Origin: Acidimicrobiia bacterium
Lineage (GTDB): Bacteria > Actinomycetota > Acidimicrobiia > Acidimicrobiales > CATQHL01
DNA length: 41,438 nt
Reading direction: 5' to 3'
NCBI GenBank assembly: GCA_009840735.1
Contig: VXNF01000069.1
Location: 2,834 to 44,271, forward strand
Position numbers and translations under genes: made by a program. Shown one piece after another: positions 8,184 to 16,734 of the stretch. The notes below the pieces were generated by a model that had not been told where the DNA came from, ran no database searches, and saw only the letters and a program-made list of their open reading frames with translations. Positions within the stretch are counted from its first letter, which is position 1, and each line of letters opens with the position of its first letter.

Positions 8184-9296
8184 ATGAGCACCGCTGCACA
8201 ACTGGCCCAGGACATCGGGACCGACGAGGCCGGCCGGCTGGCCGACGCCTGCGGGGCAGACCCGTCGCGCATCTGCACATGGGTCTTCGACCAGACCGAC
8301 AACGGCTTCTTGGCCGCCGCCACCGAGTGGGTCGTGGAGCGGCCCTTGAAGGTGGTGCTGATCGCCTTGGGCGCCTTCATCATCGCCCGTGTGGCGCGGC
8401 GCGCCGTGCGAGTGATGGCCAAGCGGATCACCAGCGCCACCACCAGCGACCGCCTCGCGAAGATCCGCAACCAGGGTCCGGTGAAGCTCCTGACCGAGAC
8501 CGAGGAGAACAAGCGCTCGGCGGCGCGCGCCCAGACCCTCAGCTCGGTTCTGTCCAGCGTCATCACCGCCGTCGTGTGGAGTGCGGCGCTGCTCATGATG
8601 CTCGGCGTGTTCGACATCAACATCGGGCCGCTGCTGGCCGGCGCCAGCATCGCCGGGGTGGCAATCGGTTTCGGCTCCCAGACCATCGTGAAGGACTTCA
8701 TGTCGGGCCTGTTCATGTTGATCGAGGATCAGTTCGGCGTGGGCGACGTGATCGACGTGGGGCCCGTGACCGGCACCGTGGAGGCGGTTTCGCTGCGCAC
8801 CACCACCATCCGCGACGTGTCTGGCACCGTCTGGCACGTGCCCAACGGCGAGGTGGCCCGAGTCGGCAACTACTCCCAGCTCTGGTCGCGGGCGCTGCTG
8901 GACATCGAAGTGTCCTACGACACCGACCTGCGCTTCGCCGAGGGCGTCATCCAGCGGGTCGCCAACGAGATGTGGGACGACCCCGAATGGGGCGGCGACG
9001 AGCTGATGGAGGCGCCAGAGGTGTGGGGCATCCAGAGCCTCGGCGCCAGCGGCATCGCCATCCGCCTCGTGGTCAAGACCGAGCCGTCGGTGCAGTGGAA
9101 GGTGGAGCGGGAACTGCGGCTGCGCATCAAGGAGGCCTTCGACGAGGCCGGCATCGAGATCCCGTTCCCGCAGCGCACGCTCTGGCTGCGCGACCAGGGC
9201 CAGCACCAACTCGGCGAGGCCCCGGATCCGTCAACGATCAAGACCGTCGAGCCGCCCCGGCACCAAACCGTCGTCTCCGACGCCGACGGCGACTAG
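8184..9296 (+). CDS. MscS-family mechanosensitive ion channel
   Basis: A 370-aa small-conductance mechanosensitive channel that would release solutes on hypo-osmotic shock. Hydrophobic segments lie near residues 54-72 and 125-150; the pore helix is the Gly/Ala-rich stretch LLAGASIAGVAIGFGSQTIV (about 151-170), followed by the hallmark VKDFMSGLFMLIEDQFGVGDVI that opens the beta domain. A cytoplasmic vestibule and a polar tail (to VVSDADGD) complete it. The start is backed by GAGGAG 7 nt upstream of the ATG. The C-terminal codons overlap the 3' end of the convergent res gene by 4 nt, so the two transcripts meet tail to tail. Confidence 0.9.
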   Translation: MSTAAQLAQDIGTDEAGRLADACGADPSRICTWVFDQTDNGFLAAATEWVVERPLKVVLIALGAFIIARVARRAVRVMAKRITSATTSDRLAKIRNQGPVKLLTETEENKRSAARAQTLSSVLSSVITAVVWSAALLMMLGVFDINIGPLLAGASIAGVAIGFGSQTIVKDFMSGLFMLIEDQFGVGDVIDVGPVTGTVEAVSLRTTTIRDVSGTVWHVPNGEVARVGNYSQLWSRALLDIEVSYDTDLRFAEGVIQRVANEMWDDPEWGGDELMEAPEVWGIQSLGASGIAIRLVVKTEPSVQWKVERELRLRIKEAFDEAGIEIPFPQRTLWLRDQGQHQLGEAPDPSTIKTVEPPRHQTVVSDADGD

Positions 9297-11812
9297 ACGA
9301 CTTCGGCGAAGGATTCTTCTCGGAAGACGATCTTGAAGCGCGCCTTGGTGTTGCCGTTGCGGAGGCTGACCTCGCCGCATTCGTAGGTGCCGGGGCCGTT
9401 CAGCGCCGCCTCGAGTTGGGCGAAGACCTTCGTCTTGTACTGGGTGTCGCTGTTCCCTTCGAGGTGGGCGCCCTTCGTTTCGACGACCAGCAGCCGCATG
9501 TTGTCGTCGCCGTTTCGTGACGTGGCGACGAAGTCCGGCCAGATGCGCCCTTGGTTCCAGCCGCGCAGGTAGTACTCGTGTTGCTGGCGCACGGCGACTC
9601 GGTGCCACCATGTGATCGCCTCGTGCTGGTCGATGTAGAACGCGAACTTCTTCTCCAGGCCGGAGTCGAATTGGCTCTCGAACACCGGGTCGAAGAGGCT
9701 TTTCTGGATCGGGTGGCCGAGGTCGTGCTCCAGCGAGTGGTCGCCGGCGGAGATTGAGAGCTTGACCTCCTCGGGCATTCTGAAGTTGGGTTCGGCGGCC
9801 TCGAGGTCGAAGCGGATGTCGCCGTCGCGGAGCTTCCTGGCGAAGGTGGCCTCGGCGTGGCGCTCCACCTGACGGGCGACGCCTTCCCGCAGCACAGCCA
9901 CGCGCTCACGCCGATACGCGTAGACGTCCTCGTCGCTCAAGCCTCGGGCTTGCAGCGATTCGATGGCCGCCGCGGCGATTCGGGCCGCCTGCCAGGAGTT
10001 GGGAACTATGTCAGCGAGCCGACGGGCCAGCCACGGAAGCGTCACCGTCACATCGGCGCCGACCGGCTTGCGCACGTGGCGGCTCGCCGGTGCTCCACCG
10101 ATGTCGACGCTGGTGGTCTCCTCGAAGATGCCCGCTCCGCCGCGTGGTGCGTCGGCGGCCGCGGGAGCAGAGAGCGCTCCCCAGTCGATGAACGGGAGCA
10201 TGTGCCGGTGGTAGTCCAGCTCCCGCCACTCGTCGCCCTGGCGGTGGAGCACTTTCGGCAAAAAGACGTCGGTCTGCCCGAAGCCTCGGCGCCGCTGCAC
10301 CGTGCGCAATTGCCGCTCGCCGGAGTCGGTTCCAACGATGTCGTGGGACAACCCGGTCAGCCCCTCCTGCTCGAGTCCGCTCTTGACGTGTTTGACCGCT
10401 TCGTCCACCGCGGTCTGCCAGCAGTGGACGTAGCACTGGTCGAGACCCGGCACTCCGGTGCGGCGGGCGTGCGGCTGGCGCATGACGCGGCCCATCAGCT
10501 GCGTGATGGCCGTCTTGCTGCGGGTGTTGTCGAGTATCACTAGGACGTAGGCGAAGGGACAGTCCCAGCCTTCCATCAAGGCCGACTTGGTGATGATCCA
10601 TCGCACCGGTGAGTACTCCGAGAGCAGGTCCTCCCCGGCTATCTCGTCGTTCTCCGCCGACTTGACGCGCACGGCATCCGGCGGTTCGCCCAGCTGCTGC
10701 ACCAGATAGTCTCGGACGTCGTCGGCGTGGATTCGCCCGATGCCGCGTTGCTCCTTGCCGGTCCGCTCCACGCGCACGACGGAGATGGGGCGGATGTAGC
10801 GCCCGGTGTCGGCGTGCAGCCGCCGAGCCTCGGCGGTCAGCTCCGCTAGGCGTTCGCTGGCGCTGATGAGCGTGTCTCGCCACTCGCCGCGGCCGGTGGT
10901 GATCTTGACGGGGAGCTTGATCATCTGCTCTTTCTTGAGGTCCACGCCGGACACGTCTACGAGGAGATTGCTGACGGCGTGGTGGGGGGTTGCCGAGAGT
11001 TCGATGACCAGCCGCGGGTTGAGCTGGTTGACGGATCGGACGAACTCCGTGGCGCCCGTGCCGCCGTAAGCCTTGTGTGCCTCGTCCAGCACAACCACCG
11101 GCCGATGGATCTTGAGCAAATTGAAGAGGCTGTGCTTGATGGCGCCGCCGGGGGTGCGCTCCAGATCTGGATTCTCGGTGAGCAGCGCCTTGAGGGCTCG
11201 CCGATCGTCCTCGGGGAACAGGTCGCTGTAGCGGCCCGAGTCTCGGAACATGCGCAGGAACTCTCTGCCGCGATGACGGTTCACTGCGGGCAGCATCAGC
11301 AGCATCACGCACAGGTAGTGGTCCAGGTCGCCCGCCGCGAGGCGCGCCTCCTTCTCCAGCACCTTGACACGTCCGCCGCAGGCGAACTCCAGCACCTGGC
11401 GGTAGGGGTGCTGCCGCGACCAGAAGGCGGCCTTGGTCTGCGCGTAGATGGCGCGCGTCGGCACGACCCACAGGACGAGCCCGGTCTGCATGCCGACCCG
11501 CTCCAAGGCGGCGGTGCCTAGCAGCGTCTTGCCGCCGCCGGTCGGAATCTTGAAGCAGACGTGAGGGATGGGCCTGTCCGCCCCGTCCGATCGGTCGACG
11601 TGGATGCGGGCGCCAGACTCCACTCCGCCGGCCTCCACGAGCCGCCGCCAGGCGTGCTCGGGGAAGTTGCGGTCCGCGGCTGAGGTCGGCACCTGCGCGC
11701 CCTCGAGGGCTTCGACTCTCCGCGCTGACTCGGCGCGGGCCTCCTCCAGCGCGCTCAACCAACGCGTGAAAGCTGCCAGGCTCCGATGCTGGTACTCCTT
11801 GAGCTCCAGCAT
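9293..11812 (-). CDS. res: Type III restriction enzyme Res subunit (helicase-nuclease)
   Basis: An 839-aa SF2 translocase/nuclease that together with Mod cleaves DNA carrying unmodified sites. Motif I is TGGGKT (91-96), motif II DEAH (243-246), motif III SATPHH (near 275) and motif VI QLMGRVMRQ (near 440). A PD-(D/E)xK nuclease sits at the C-terminus: P759-D760 in WPDFV, E778 and K780 in VVETKG. All catalytic residues look intact, so the enzyme should be active. It starts 3 nt after the mod stop. It is slightly shorter than classical Res proteins of 900-1000 aa. The 3' end overlaps mscS by 4 nt. Confidence 0.9.
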   Translation of the reverse strand: MLELKEYQHRSLAAFTRWLSALEEARAESARRVEALEGAQVPTSAADRNFPEHAWRRLVEAGGVESGARIHVDRSDGADRPIPHVCFKIPTGGGKTLLGTAALERVGMQTGLVLWVVPTRAIYAQTKAAFWSRQHPYRQVLEFACGGRVKVLEKEARLAAGDLDHYLCVMLLMLPAVNRHRGREFLRMFRDSGRYSDLFPEDDRRALKALLTENPDLERTPGGAIKHSLFNLLKIHRPVVVLDEAHKAYGGTGATEFVRSVNQLNPRLVIELSATPHHAVSNLLVDVSGVDLKKEQMIKLPVKITTGRGEWRDTLISASERLAELTAEARRLHADTGRYIRPISVVRVERTGKEQRGIGRIHADDVRDYLVQQLGEPPDAVRVKSAENDEIAGEDLLSEYSPVRWIITKSALMEGWDCPFAYVLVILDNTRSKTAITQLMGRVMRQPHARRTGVPGLDQCYVHCWQTAVDEAVKHVKSGLEQEGLTGLSHDIVGTDSGERQLRTVQRRRGFGQTDVFLPKVLHRQGDEWRELDYHRHMLPFIDWGALSAPAAADAPRGGAGIFEETTSVDIGGAPASRHVRKPVGADVTVTLPWLARRLADIVPNSWQAARIAAAAIESLQARGLSDEDVYAYRRERVAVLREGVARQVERHAEATFARKLRDGDIRFDLEAAEPNFRMPEEVKLSISAGDHSLEHDLGHPIQKSLFDPVFESQFDSGLEKKFAFYIDQHEAITWWHRVAVRQQHEYYLRGWNQGRIWPDFVATSRNGDDNMRLLVVETKGAHLEGNSDTQYKTKVFAQLEAALNGPGTYECGEVSLRNGNTKARFKIVFREESFAEVV

Positions 11813-11815
11813 CGG

Positions 11816-13549
11816 TCACACCCCCTCGATCATCTGGATGGCGTAGGGCAAGTGGCAGAACGTGATGCGCATCTCCGACAGCTCGTCTTGGTGGATGTAC
11901 TTGCCGGCCGCGAACACCAGGGCGTCCTTGTTCTGCTGCCGACAGATGGCGCCGATTTCCTCGGCTCGGGTCTCGGTCAAGATGGCGTCGTCGCTGTGGA
12001 GCCACGCAAGCTCGGGCTTGTAGCGCAGGTAGTAGTTCCGCCGCTCGTCGCTGGCGATCAGCCCGTGATCGTCGAGCGCGCACAGGTCTGTCGGACCAGC
12101 GGAACGCCCAGTGGCCGTGTTGAGGAGCCAGGTCGCCAGAGCCGCGTAGGTCGGCAGCGTCTCGCCGTTCAGCATTCCCAGGATGGTCACCGGATCGCCC
12201 AACGTGCAGTACGTGAACGACCCGCCGAGTCCCTCACGAAGTTCAGCACTCTTGGCCTCCGGCACCCCGAAGACGACCCGCCGAACCCGTTCGGCCGTGA
12301 TGGAGTCAGCGTAGTCCTCGCACTCCACCAGGATGAACCTCCTGCTGCCGCCGTCCTGGCGGTTCAGGGTCAGCACCGCTTGTGCGGTGGTGCCCGAGCC
12401 GGCGAATGAGTCAAGGACTATGTCATCGTCCGTTGTCATGACTTCCAAGAGCCTGCGAATAACCCGCTCATCCTTGGGATATTGAAATTGGATGTCAGGC
12501 AGGAGGCGCACCAAGTCTTTGTGAGCGGCCCTTCGATCTTGGTAGAAGACGCTAGCCAGAACTTGACCCGGGGTCTCGTGCAGGTATCGCTTTAGGTTCG
12601 GGACCGTGGACTCGTCGGGCCCGAAGTGGACGCGGCCCTGTTGGACCAAGTCAAGCATTTTGTCCTTGTTCGGATATCGCCATCCGTGTGTTGGAGTCGT
12701 GACCGGCTTGCCGGTAGCGGGATGTCGTATCTCATACCGTGGACCTCCACCGCCCGGCCACGAGATATCACCTGGAAAATACACACCACGTTCGTCAATC
12801 CAGTTGTAGTGGCGATGTTGAAATGCATATTCACTCTTCTTCAAGGAGGCATACCAATCCTTCAAGGCGTCGGAAGCCTGCTGCTGGTCTCCTTCGTAAC
12901 GCTCCCATAATTCCGCGGCGACCTTAATGATCTTGTCGACACCATCCTTCATCACTCGCCAACGTTTCGTGGTTACCTTGAGTCTCTCGAAGTCTTTGGC
13001 ATACGTCAGGAGATAATCGTGTCCGATTGAGATGAATCTGGCGTCGTTTTTTCCAGTGCCTTCCCAGACGAAAGTCCCGACGAAGTTCTCCTCGCCGAAC
13101 ACCTCATTCATCAGCATTCGCAGGTGGTGGACCTCGTTGTCGTCGATGGAGACGAAGATCACGCCGTCATCGGAAAGCAGTTCCCGCAGCAGATGGAGGC
13201 GGGGCCACATCATGCACAGCCACTTGTCGTGGCGCTCCATGTCCTCCCCGTCGACGGGCGACTGGTCCTTGAGCCACTGCTTCAGCAGCGGGCCGTTGGC
13301 GTTGTCGTTGTAGATCCACCCCTCGTTGCCGGTGTTGTACGGGGGATCGATGTAAATGCACCTGACGCGCCCTCCGTAGCGGGGCAGGAGCGCCTTGAGG
13401 GCGTGCAGGTTGTCACCGTGGATGATGAGGTTGTCGTCGACGCCGCCGGTGCCGATCGACTGCGCAGGGTGCGGGACGAGGGGGCGCCACGGGACGGTGA
13501 GGTGGTGGGCGTAGATGTGCTGCTTCCCCTTGAAATTCAGCGTTGGCAT
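11816..13549 (-). CDS. mod: Type III DNA methyltransferase Mod subunit
   Basis: A 577-aa beta-class N6-adenine (or N4-cytosine) methyltransferase: the catalytic motif DPPYNTG (68-74) precedes the AdoMet-binding motif FAGSGTT (about 383-389), the order typical of Type III Mod. The stretch between them, roughly residues 150-360, is the target-recognition region. Its DNA (about 12410-13110) is visibly richer in A/T than both ends of the gene and uses more A/T-ending codons, suggesting exchange of the specificity domain. The start at 13549 follows a GGAGG-like sequence (CAGGAGGGGG). Modification of host DNA and site recognition for Res are its expected roles. Confidence 0.9.
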   Translation of the reverse strand: MPTLNFKGKQHIYAHHLTVPWRPLVPHPAQSIGTGGVDDNLIIHGDNLHALKALLPRYGGRVRCIYIDPPYNTGNEGWIYNDNANGPLLKQWLKDQSPVDGEDMERHDKWLCMMWPRLHLLRELLSDDGVIFVSIDDNEVHHLRMLMNEVFGEENFVGTFVWEGTGKNDARFISIGHDYLLTYAKDFERLKVTTKRWRVMKDGVDKIIKVAAELWERYEGDQQQASDALKDWYASLKKSEYAFQHRHYNWIDERGVYFPGDISWPGGGGPRYEIRHPATGKPVTTPTHGWRYPNKDKMLDLVQQGRVHFGPDESTVPNLKRYLHETPGQVLASVFYQDRRAAHKDLVRLLPDIQFQYPKDERVIRRLLEVMTTDDDIVLDSFAGSGTTAQAVLTLNRQDGGSRRFILVECEDYADSITAERVRRVVFGVPEAKSAELREGLGGSFTYCTLGDPVTILGMLNGETLPTYAALATWLLNTATGRSAGPTDLCALDDHGLIASDERRNYYLRYKPELAWLHSDDAILTETRAEEIGAICRQQNKDALVFAAGKYIHQDELSEMRITFCHLPYAIQMIEGV

Positions 13550-13638
13550 GGACCCCCTCCTGCCGCGCGGGCGATGCTTCGCACGGTAGCAGTGCCCTGT
13601 GACAGCCCAGGGAATTCTGGCGGCTTTGCCGGGGTTGC

Positions 13639-13670
13639 GGCCCTAGTCGGGTCCAGTCGGGGTGCCGGTG
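13639..13670 (+). repeat. 32-bp direct repeat, copy 1
   Basis: This copy in the mod-valS intergenic region matches copy 2 at 13738-13769 at 28 of 32 positions. Both begin GGCCCT and end TGCCGGTG. The copies are 99 nt apart. Function is unknown. Confidence 0.6.
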
Positions 13671-13680
13671 GCCGTCGTCG

Positions 13681-13703
13681 GGAGCGTCTGGCGAAATCGC
13701 TCC
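13681..13703. repeat. Stem-loop between the two direct repeats
   Basis: GGAGCG (13681-13686) and CGCTCC (13698-13703) form a perfect 6-bp stem with an 11-nt loop in the gap between valS and mod. No U-run follows, so it is not a classical terminator. No gene is seen in 13550-13773. Confidence 0.35.
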
Positions 13704-13737
13704 GCCGGCCGGCCCCCGCACCCCTCCCTCGCGGTCT

Positions 13738-13769
13738 GGCCCTGGTCGGGTCCGGTGTGGGTGCCGGTG
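13738..13769 (+). repeat. 32-bp direct repeat, copy 2
   Basis: Second copy of the repeat at 13639-13670, with four substitutions. It ends 4 nt before the stop codon of valS (minus strand). Confidence 0.6.
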
Positions 13770-13773
13770 CTGC

Positions 13774-16443
13774 CTACTCGGCGGCGAGTTGAACCTGGAC
13801 GGTCGGACCGCTATCGCTGTCGGCGCTGAGTTGGAGATCCAGGATGTTTCCGGCGTCGCAGAGGTCCGGTTGAGCCGCCGCCAGGGCGGACAGGAATTCC
13901 ACCGGCGCCGTGACGTGTGCCTGTTCGACGGGCGTGCGCAGCTTGCGGCGGGCCTCGCTCTTGGCGCGGCGGACCTGGCCCAGCACCTCTGCGGCGGCGG
14001 CCAGCACGGCAGGGTCGCCGCCGGCGCGCAGTTCGTCCCGCTGCGGCCACGGCGCCCGGTGTATGGAGCCGTCCCGCCACCACGACCAAGCCTCCTCGCA
14101 GGCGTAGGGCAGGAACGGGGCGAACAGGCGCTGCAAGGCATCGAGGGCGGTCTGCAGGGCGGCTCGGGCGCTGGCGCCGCCGGCGTCGTGACGGTAGGCC
14201 CGATTCTTCACCAACTCGACGTAGTTGTCGGCGAAGTCCCACAGGAAGCGCTCGGTGCGTTCGAGGGCGCGGGCGTAGTCGAAGGCCTCGAAGGCCTCGG
14301 TGGCGCCGTCGATCAGCACGCCGAGGTCGGCGAGCAGCGCCAAGTCCAGCGGCTCGGTCTCTCGGCTCTCGACGCCGGCCTGGCCGTTGCCGCCGATGGA
14401 TTCCGGCCTGCGCCGTAGTGACGAGGAGGAGGCGGTTTCGTTGTCGGCCGCGGCCGTCGGGCGGGCGGCGTCGGCGGCTTCGTCGTCAGCCTCGGCGCCG
14501 GCGAGCCCCAGCACGAAGCGGGTGAGGTTGAGGAGCTTGATGGCCAGGCGGCGCCCCACCTTGATCTGAGACTCGTCGAAGGCGGTGTCGGTGCCGGGGC
14601 GCCCGCTGGCCGCCCAATAGCGCACCGCGTCGGCGCCGTAGGTCTCCAGCAGCCCGATCGGCGTGACCACGTTGCCCTTCGACTTGGACATCTTCTTGCG
14701 GTCCGGGTCCAGCACCCAGCCCGAGATGGCCGCCCGCCGCCACGGCAGCGAGTCGTGCTCCAAGTGGGCGCGCACCACCGTGGAGAACAGCCAGGTGCGG
14801 ATGATCTCATGGGCCTGCGGGCGCACATCCATCGGAAAGGTGCGGGCGAACAGGTCGGGGTCCTCCTCCCAGCCGCAAGCGATCTGTGGGGTGAGCGAGG
14901 AGGTGGCCCAGGTGTCCATCACGTCGCCGTCGCCGATGAAGCCGCCCGGCTGGCCCTGCTGGGACGCCGAGAAGCCCGGCGGGGCGTCGGTCGCCGGGTC
15001 GATGGGCAGCGCCGCCTCGGCGGGCACGAGAACCCGGTCGTACATCGGTCGCCCGTCGCCGTCGAGGGCGTACCACACCGGGATCGGCACGCCGAACCAG
15101 CGCTGGCGGCTGATGAGCCAGTCGCCGTTGAGCCCCTCCACCCAGTTGCTGTAGCGGGTGCGCATGTGCTCGGGCATCCAGGCCAGCTCGACGCCGCGGT
15201 CCAGCAGCTCGGCGCGCAGCGGCAGGTCGCGCCCGCCGTTGCGCAGATACCACTGCCGGGTTGTGATGATCTCGAGCGGCCGGTCGCCCTTCTCGAAGAA
15301 CTTCACGGCGTGGCTGGTGGGCGTCGGCGCACCGATGAGCGCGCCGGACTCTGCGAGAAGCTCAGCGATGCGCCGGCGCGCCCCGTTGGCGCCCATCCCG
15401 GCGAGCTCGGCGTAGGCGGCGCGTCCCCCGGCGCTGTCCAAGTCGGCGGGCGCCTCGGCCAGCAGCCGGCCGTCGGCGCCCATGATGGGCCGCAGCGGCA
15501 GCTCCAGCTCGCGCCACCAGGTGACGTCGGCGGTGTCGCCGAAAGTACACACCATGGCGATTCCGGTGCCCTTGGCGGGCTCGGCCAGTGGGTGGGCCAG
15601 CACCGGCACCTCGGCGTCGAACAGCGGTGTGCGCACCGTCGAGCCGACCAACCGGCTGTAGCGCTCGTCGTCGGGGTGGGCCACGAGCGCCACACAGGCC
15701 GCCAGCATCTCCGGCCGGGTGGTCTCGATCTCCACGGTGCCGCCGTCGCTGCGGGCGAAGGCCAGGCGATGGTAGGCGCCGGGGCGCGCGCGGTCCTCCA
15801 GTTCGGCCTGCGCCACGGCGGTGCGGAACGTCACGTCCCACAGGCACGGCGCCTCGGCCTGGTACGCCTCGCCGCGGGCCAGGTTGCGCAGGAAGGCCCG
15901 CTGCGAGGCGCGCCGGCAGCGCTCGTCGATGGTGGTGTAGCTGTGCCGCCAGTCCACCGAGAGCCCCAGCCGTCGATACAGGTCCTCGAACGCCTGCTCG
16001 TCGGCGGCGGTGAGCCGCAGGCACAGCTCGATGAAGTTCCGCCGGCCCACCGGCACCGGCGGCTCGGCAGGCGTCGCCGGCGCCTCGAAGTTCTCCTTAT
16101 GGGGCACCGACGGGTCGCAGCGCACGCCGAAGTAGTTCTGCACGCGGCGTTCGGTGGGCAGGCCGTTGTCGTCCCAACCCATCGGGTAGAAGACCTCGCG
16201 CCCGCGCATCCTCTGGTACCGGGCGATGAGGTCGGTGTGGGTGTAACTGAAGACGTGGCCCACGTGCAGCGACCCGCTCACCGTCGGCGGTGGCGTGTCG
16301 ATCGAGAACACCTCGTCTCGGCCCCGTCGCCGGTCGAACCGGTAGACCCCATGCGCTTCCCAATACGCACCCCAGCGAGCCTCGAGCCCGTCCAGCGTGG
16401 GGCGCTCGGGCGCGCCGCGGCCCACGACGGGCTGTTCGCTCAT
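13774..16443 (-). CDS. valS: Valyl-tRNA synthetase, archaeal type
   Basis: An 889-aa class I synthetase charging tRNA-Val. The HIGH motif is HVGH (60-63, in PTVSGSLHVGH), and the KMSKS loop is at 584-588. Between them lies a CP1 editing domain. The sequence GWDDNGLPTERRVQ (89-102) replaces the bacterial GTDHAGIATQ-type motif and is the archaeal version; the C-terminal coiled-coil arm of most bacterial ValRS is missing, as in archaeal-type enzymes. The ATG at 16443 is chosen because upstream codons of the same frame encode no conserved sequence and overlap rplC/rplD. Residues about 672-693 are a Ser/Arg/Gly-rich insertion matching a palindromic repeat in the DNA. It is divergent from the ribosomal cluster. 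Confidence 0.93.
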   Translation of the reverse strand: MSEQPVVGRGAPERPTLDGLEARWGAYWEAHGVYRFDRRRGRDEVFSIDTPPPTVSGSLHVGHVFSYTHTDLIARYQRMRGREVFYPMGWDDNGLPTERRVQNYFGVRCDPSVPHKENFEAPATPAEPPVPVGRRNFIELCLRLTAADEQAFEDLYRRLGLSVDWRHSYTTIDERCRRASQRAFLRNLARGEAYQAEAPCLWDVTFRTAVAQAELEDRARPGAYHRLAFARSDGGTVEIETTRPEMLAACVALVAHPDDERYSRLVGSTVRTPLFDAEVPVLAHPLAEPAKGTGIAMVCTFGDTADVTWWRELELPLRPIMGADGRLLAEAPADLDSAGGRAAYAELAGMGANGARRRIAELLAESGALIGAPTPTSHAVKFFEKGDRPLEIITTRQWYLRNGGRDLPLRAELLDRGVELAWMPEHMRTRYSNWVEGLNGDWLISRQRWFGVPIPVWYALDGDGRPMYDRVLVPAEAALPIDPATDAPPGFSASQQGQPGGFIGDGDVMDTWATSSLTPQIACGWEEDPDLFARTFPMDVRPQAHEIIRTWLFSTVVRAHLEHDSLPWRRAAISGWVLDPDRKKMSKSKGNVVTPIGLLETYGADAVRYWAASGRPGTDTAFDESQIKVGRRLAIKLLNLTRFVLGLAGAEADDEAADAARPTAAADNETASSSSLRRRPESIGGNGQAGVESRETEPLDLALLADLGVLIDGATEAFEAFDYARALERTERFLWDFADNYVELVKNRAYRHDAGGASARAALQTALDALQRLFAPFLPYACEEAWSWWRDGSIHRAPWPQRDELRAGGDPAVLAAAAEVLGQVRRAKSEARRKLRTPVEQAHVTAPVEFLSALAAAQPDLCDAGNILDLQLSADSDSGPTVQVQLAAE
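14366..14430. repeat. Palindromic repeat element inserted in frame in valS
   Basis: The plus strand reads TGGATTCCGGCCTGCGCC then GTAGTGACGA (14397-14424), very close to the widespread dispersed palindrome type ATGGATTCCnGCnTGCGCnGGAATGACG. Adjacent sequence repeats CCGGCCTG. In valS it encodes SSSSLRRRPESIGG and following residues, absent from the family. It is in frame and leaves the enzyme open. Exact borders are uncertain, and there is no second copy in this window. Confidence 0.5.
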
Positions 16444-16540
16444 CCGAAGCACGCTAGCGGCGGCGCCGCCGGTGGCCGCTGAACCGGGCGCGCTCCCTCG
16501 AGGTCGGCCGCGCCGGCGTGGGGATCGGAACCTGGTCCGG

Positions 16541-16546
16541 TATAGT
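16541..16546 (+). promoter_or_regulatory. Candidate -10 element of the ribosomal-protein cluster
   Basis: TATAGT is the best -10-like hexamer in the valS-rplC gap (16444-16734). A start near 16553 would give a leader of about 180 nt before rplC. No convincing -35 is visible, so confidence is moderate to low. Confidence 0.35.
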
Positions 16547-16646
16547 GCAACGTTTCCCGGCGGCGACGTCGGGGAACCAATCGACGTCTGCGAAGGCCTG
16601 CGACGCGCCTCGGCGCAGGCGCAGGAACCGCGCAGCAAACCGAGAC

Positions 16647-16675
16647 CGCTCCGCCGGGTTCGCCCGTGCGGAGCG
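16647..16675 (+). promoter_or_regulatory. UUCG-capped leader hairpin upstream of rplC
   Basis: CGCTCCGC-CGGG, a TTCG tetraloop, then CCCG, one bulged T and GCGGAGCG form a 12-bp G/C stem about 60 nt before the rplC start. The C(UUCG)G-like cap is exceptionally stable. No U-run follows, so it is unlikely to terminate by itself. Position in a ribosomal operon leader suggests a binding site for autogenous control, which is inference. Confidence 0.5.
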
Positions 16676-16734
16676 TTCGCGTCAGGGCGACAGCCCGCTG
16701 AGACACGAACCATCGGAGCGACAGCACCCAAGAC

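Noticed and set aside
7919-9520. Plus-strand frame of 533 codons and minus frame 7944-9209 over the channel gene
   Set aside because: Both overlap mscS, which has a good ribosome site and all family motifs. The alternatives are Arg/Gly/His-rich with no recognisable domain.
9293-13549. res-mod pair as part of a larger defence island (BREX, DISARM or similar)
   Set aside because: The pair is flanked directly by mscS and valS with no further defence genes, and both proteins fit ordinary Type III subunits.
14755-16482. Plus-strand frame of 575 codons
   Set aside because: Antisense to valS; Val/His/Gly/Ala-rich composition typical of reverse-strand frames in G+C-rich genes.
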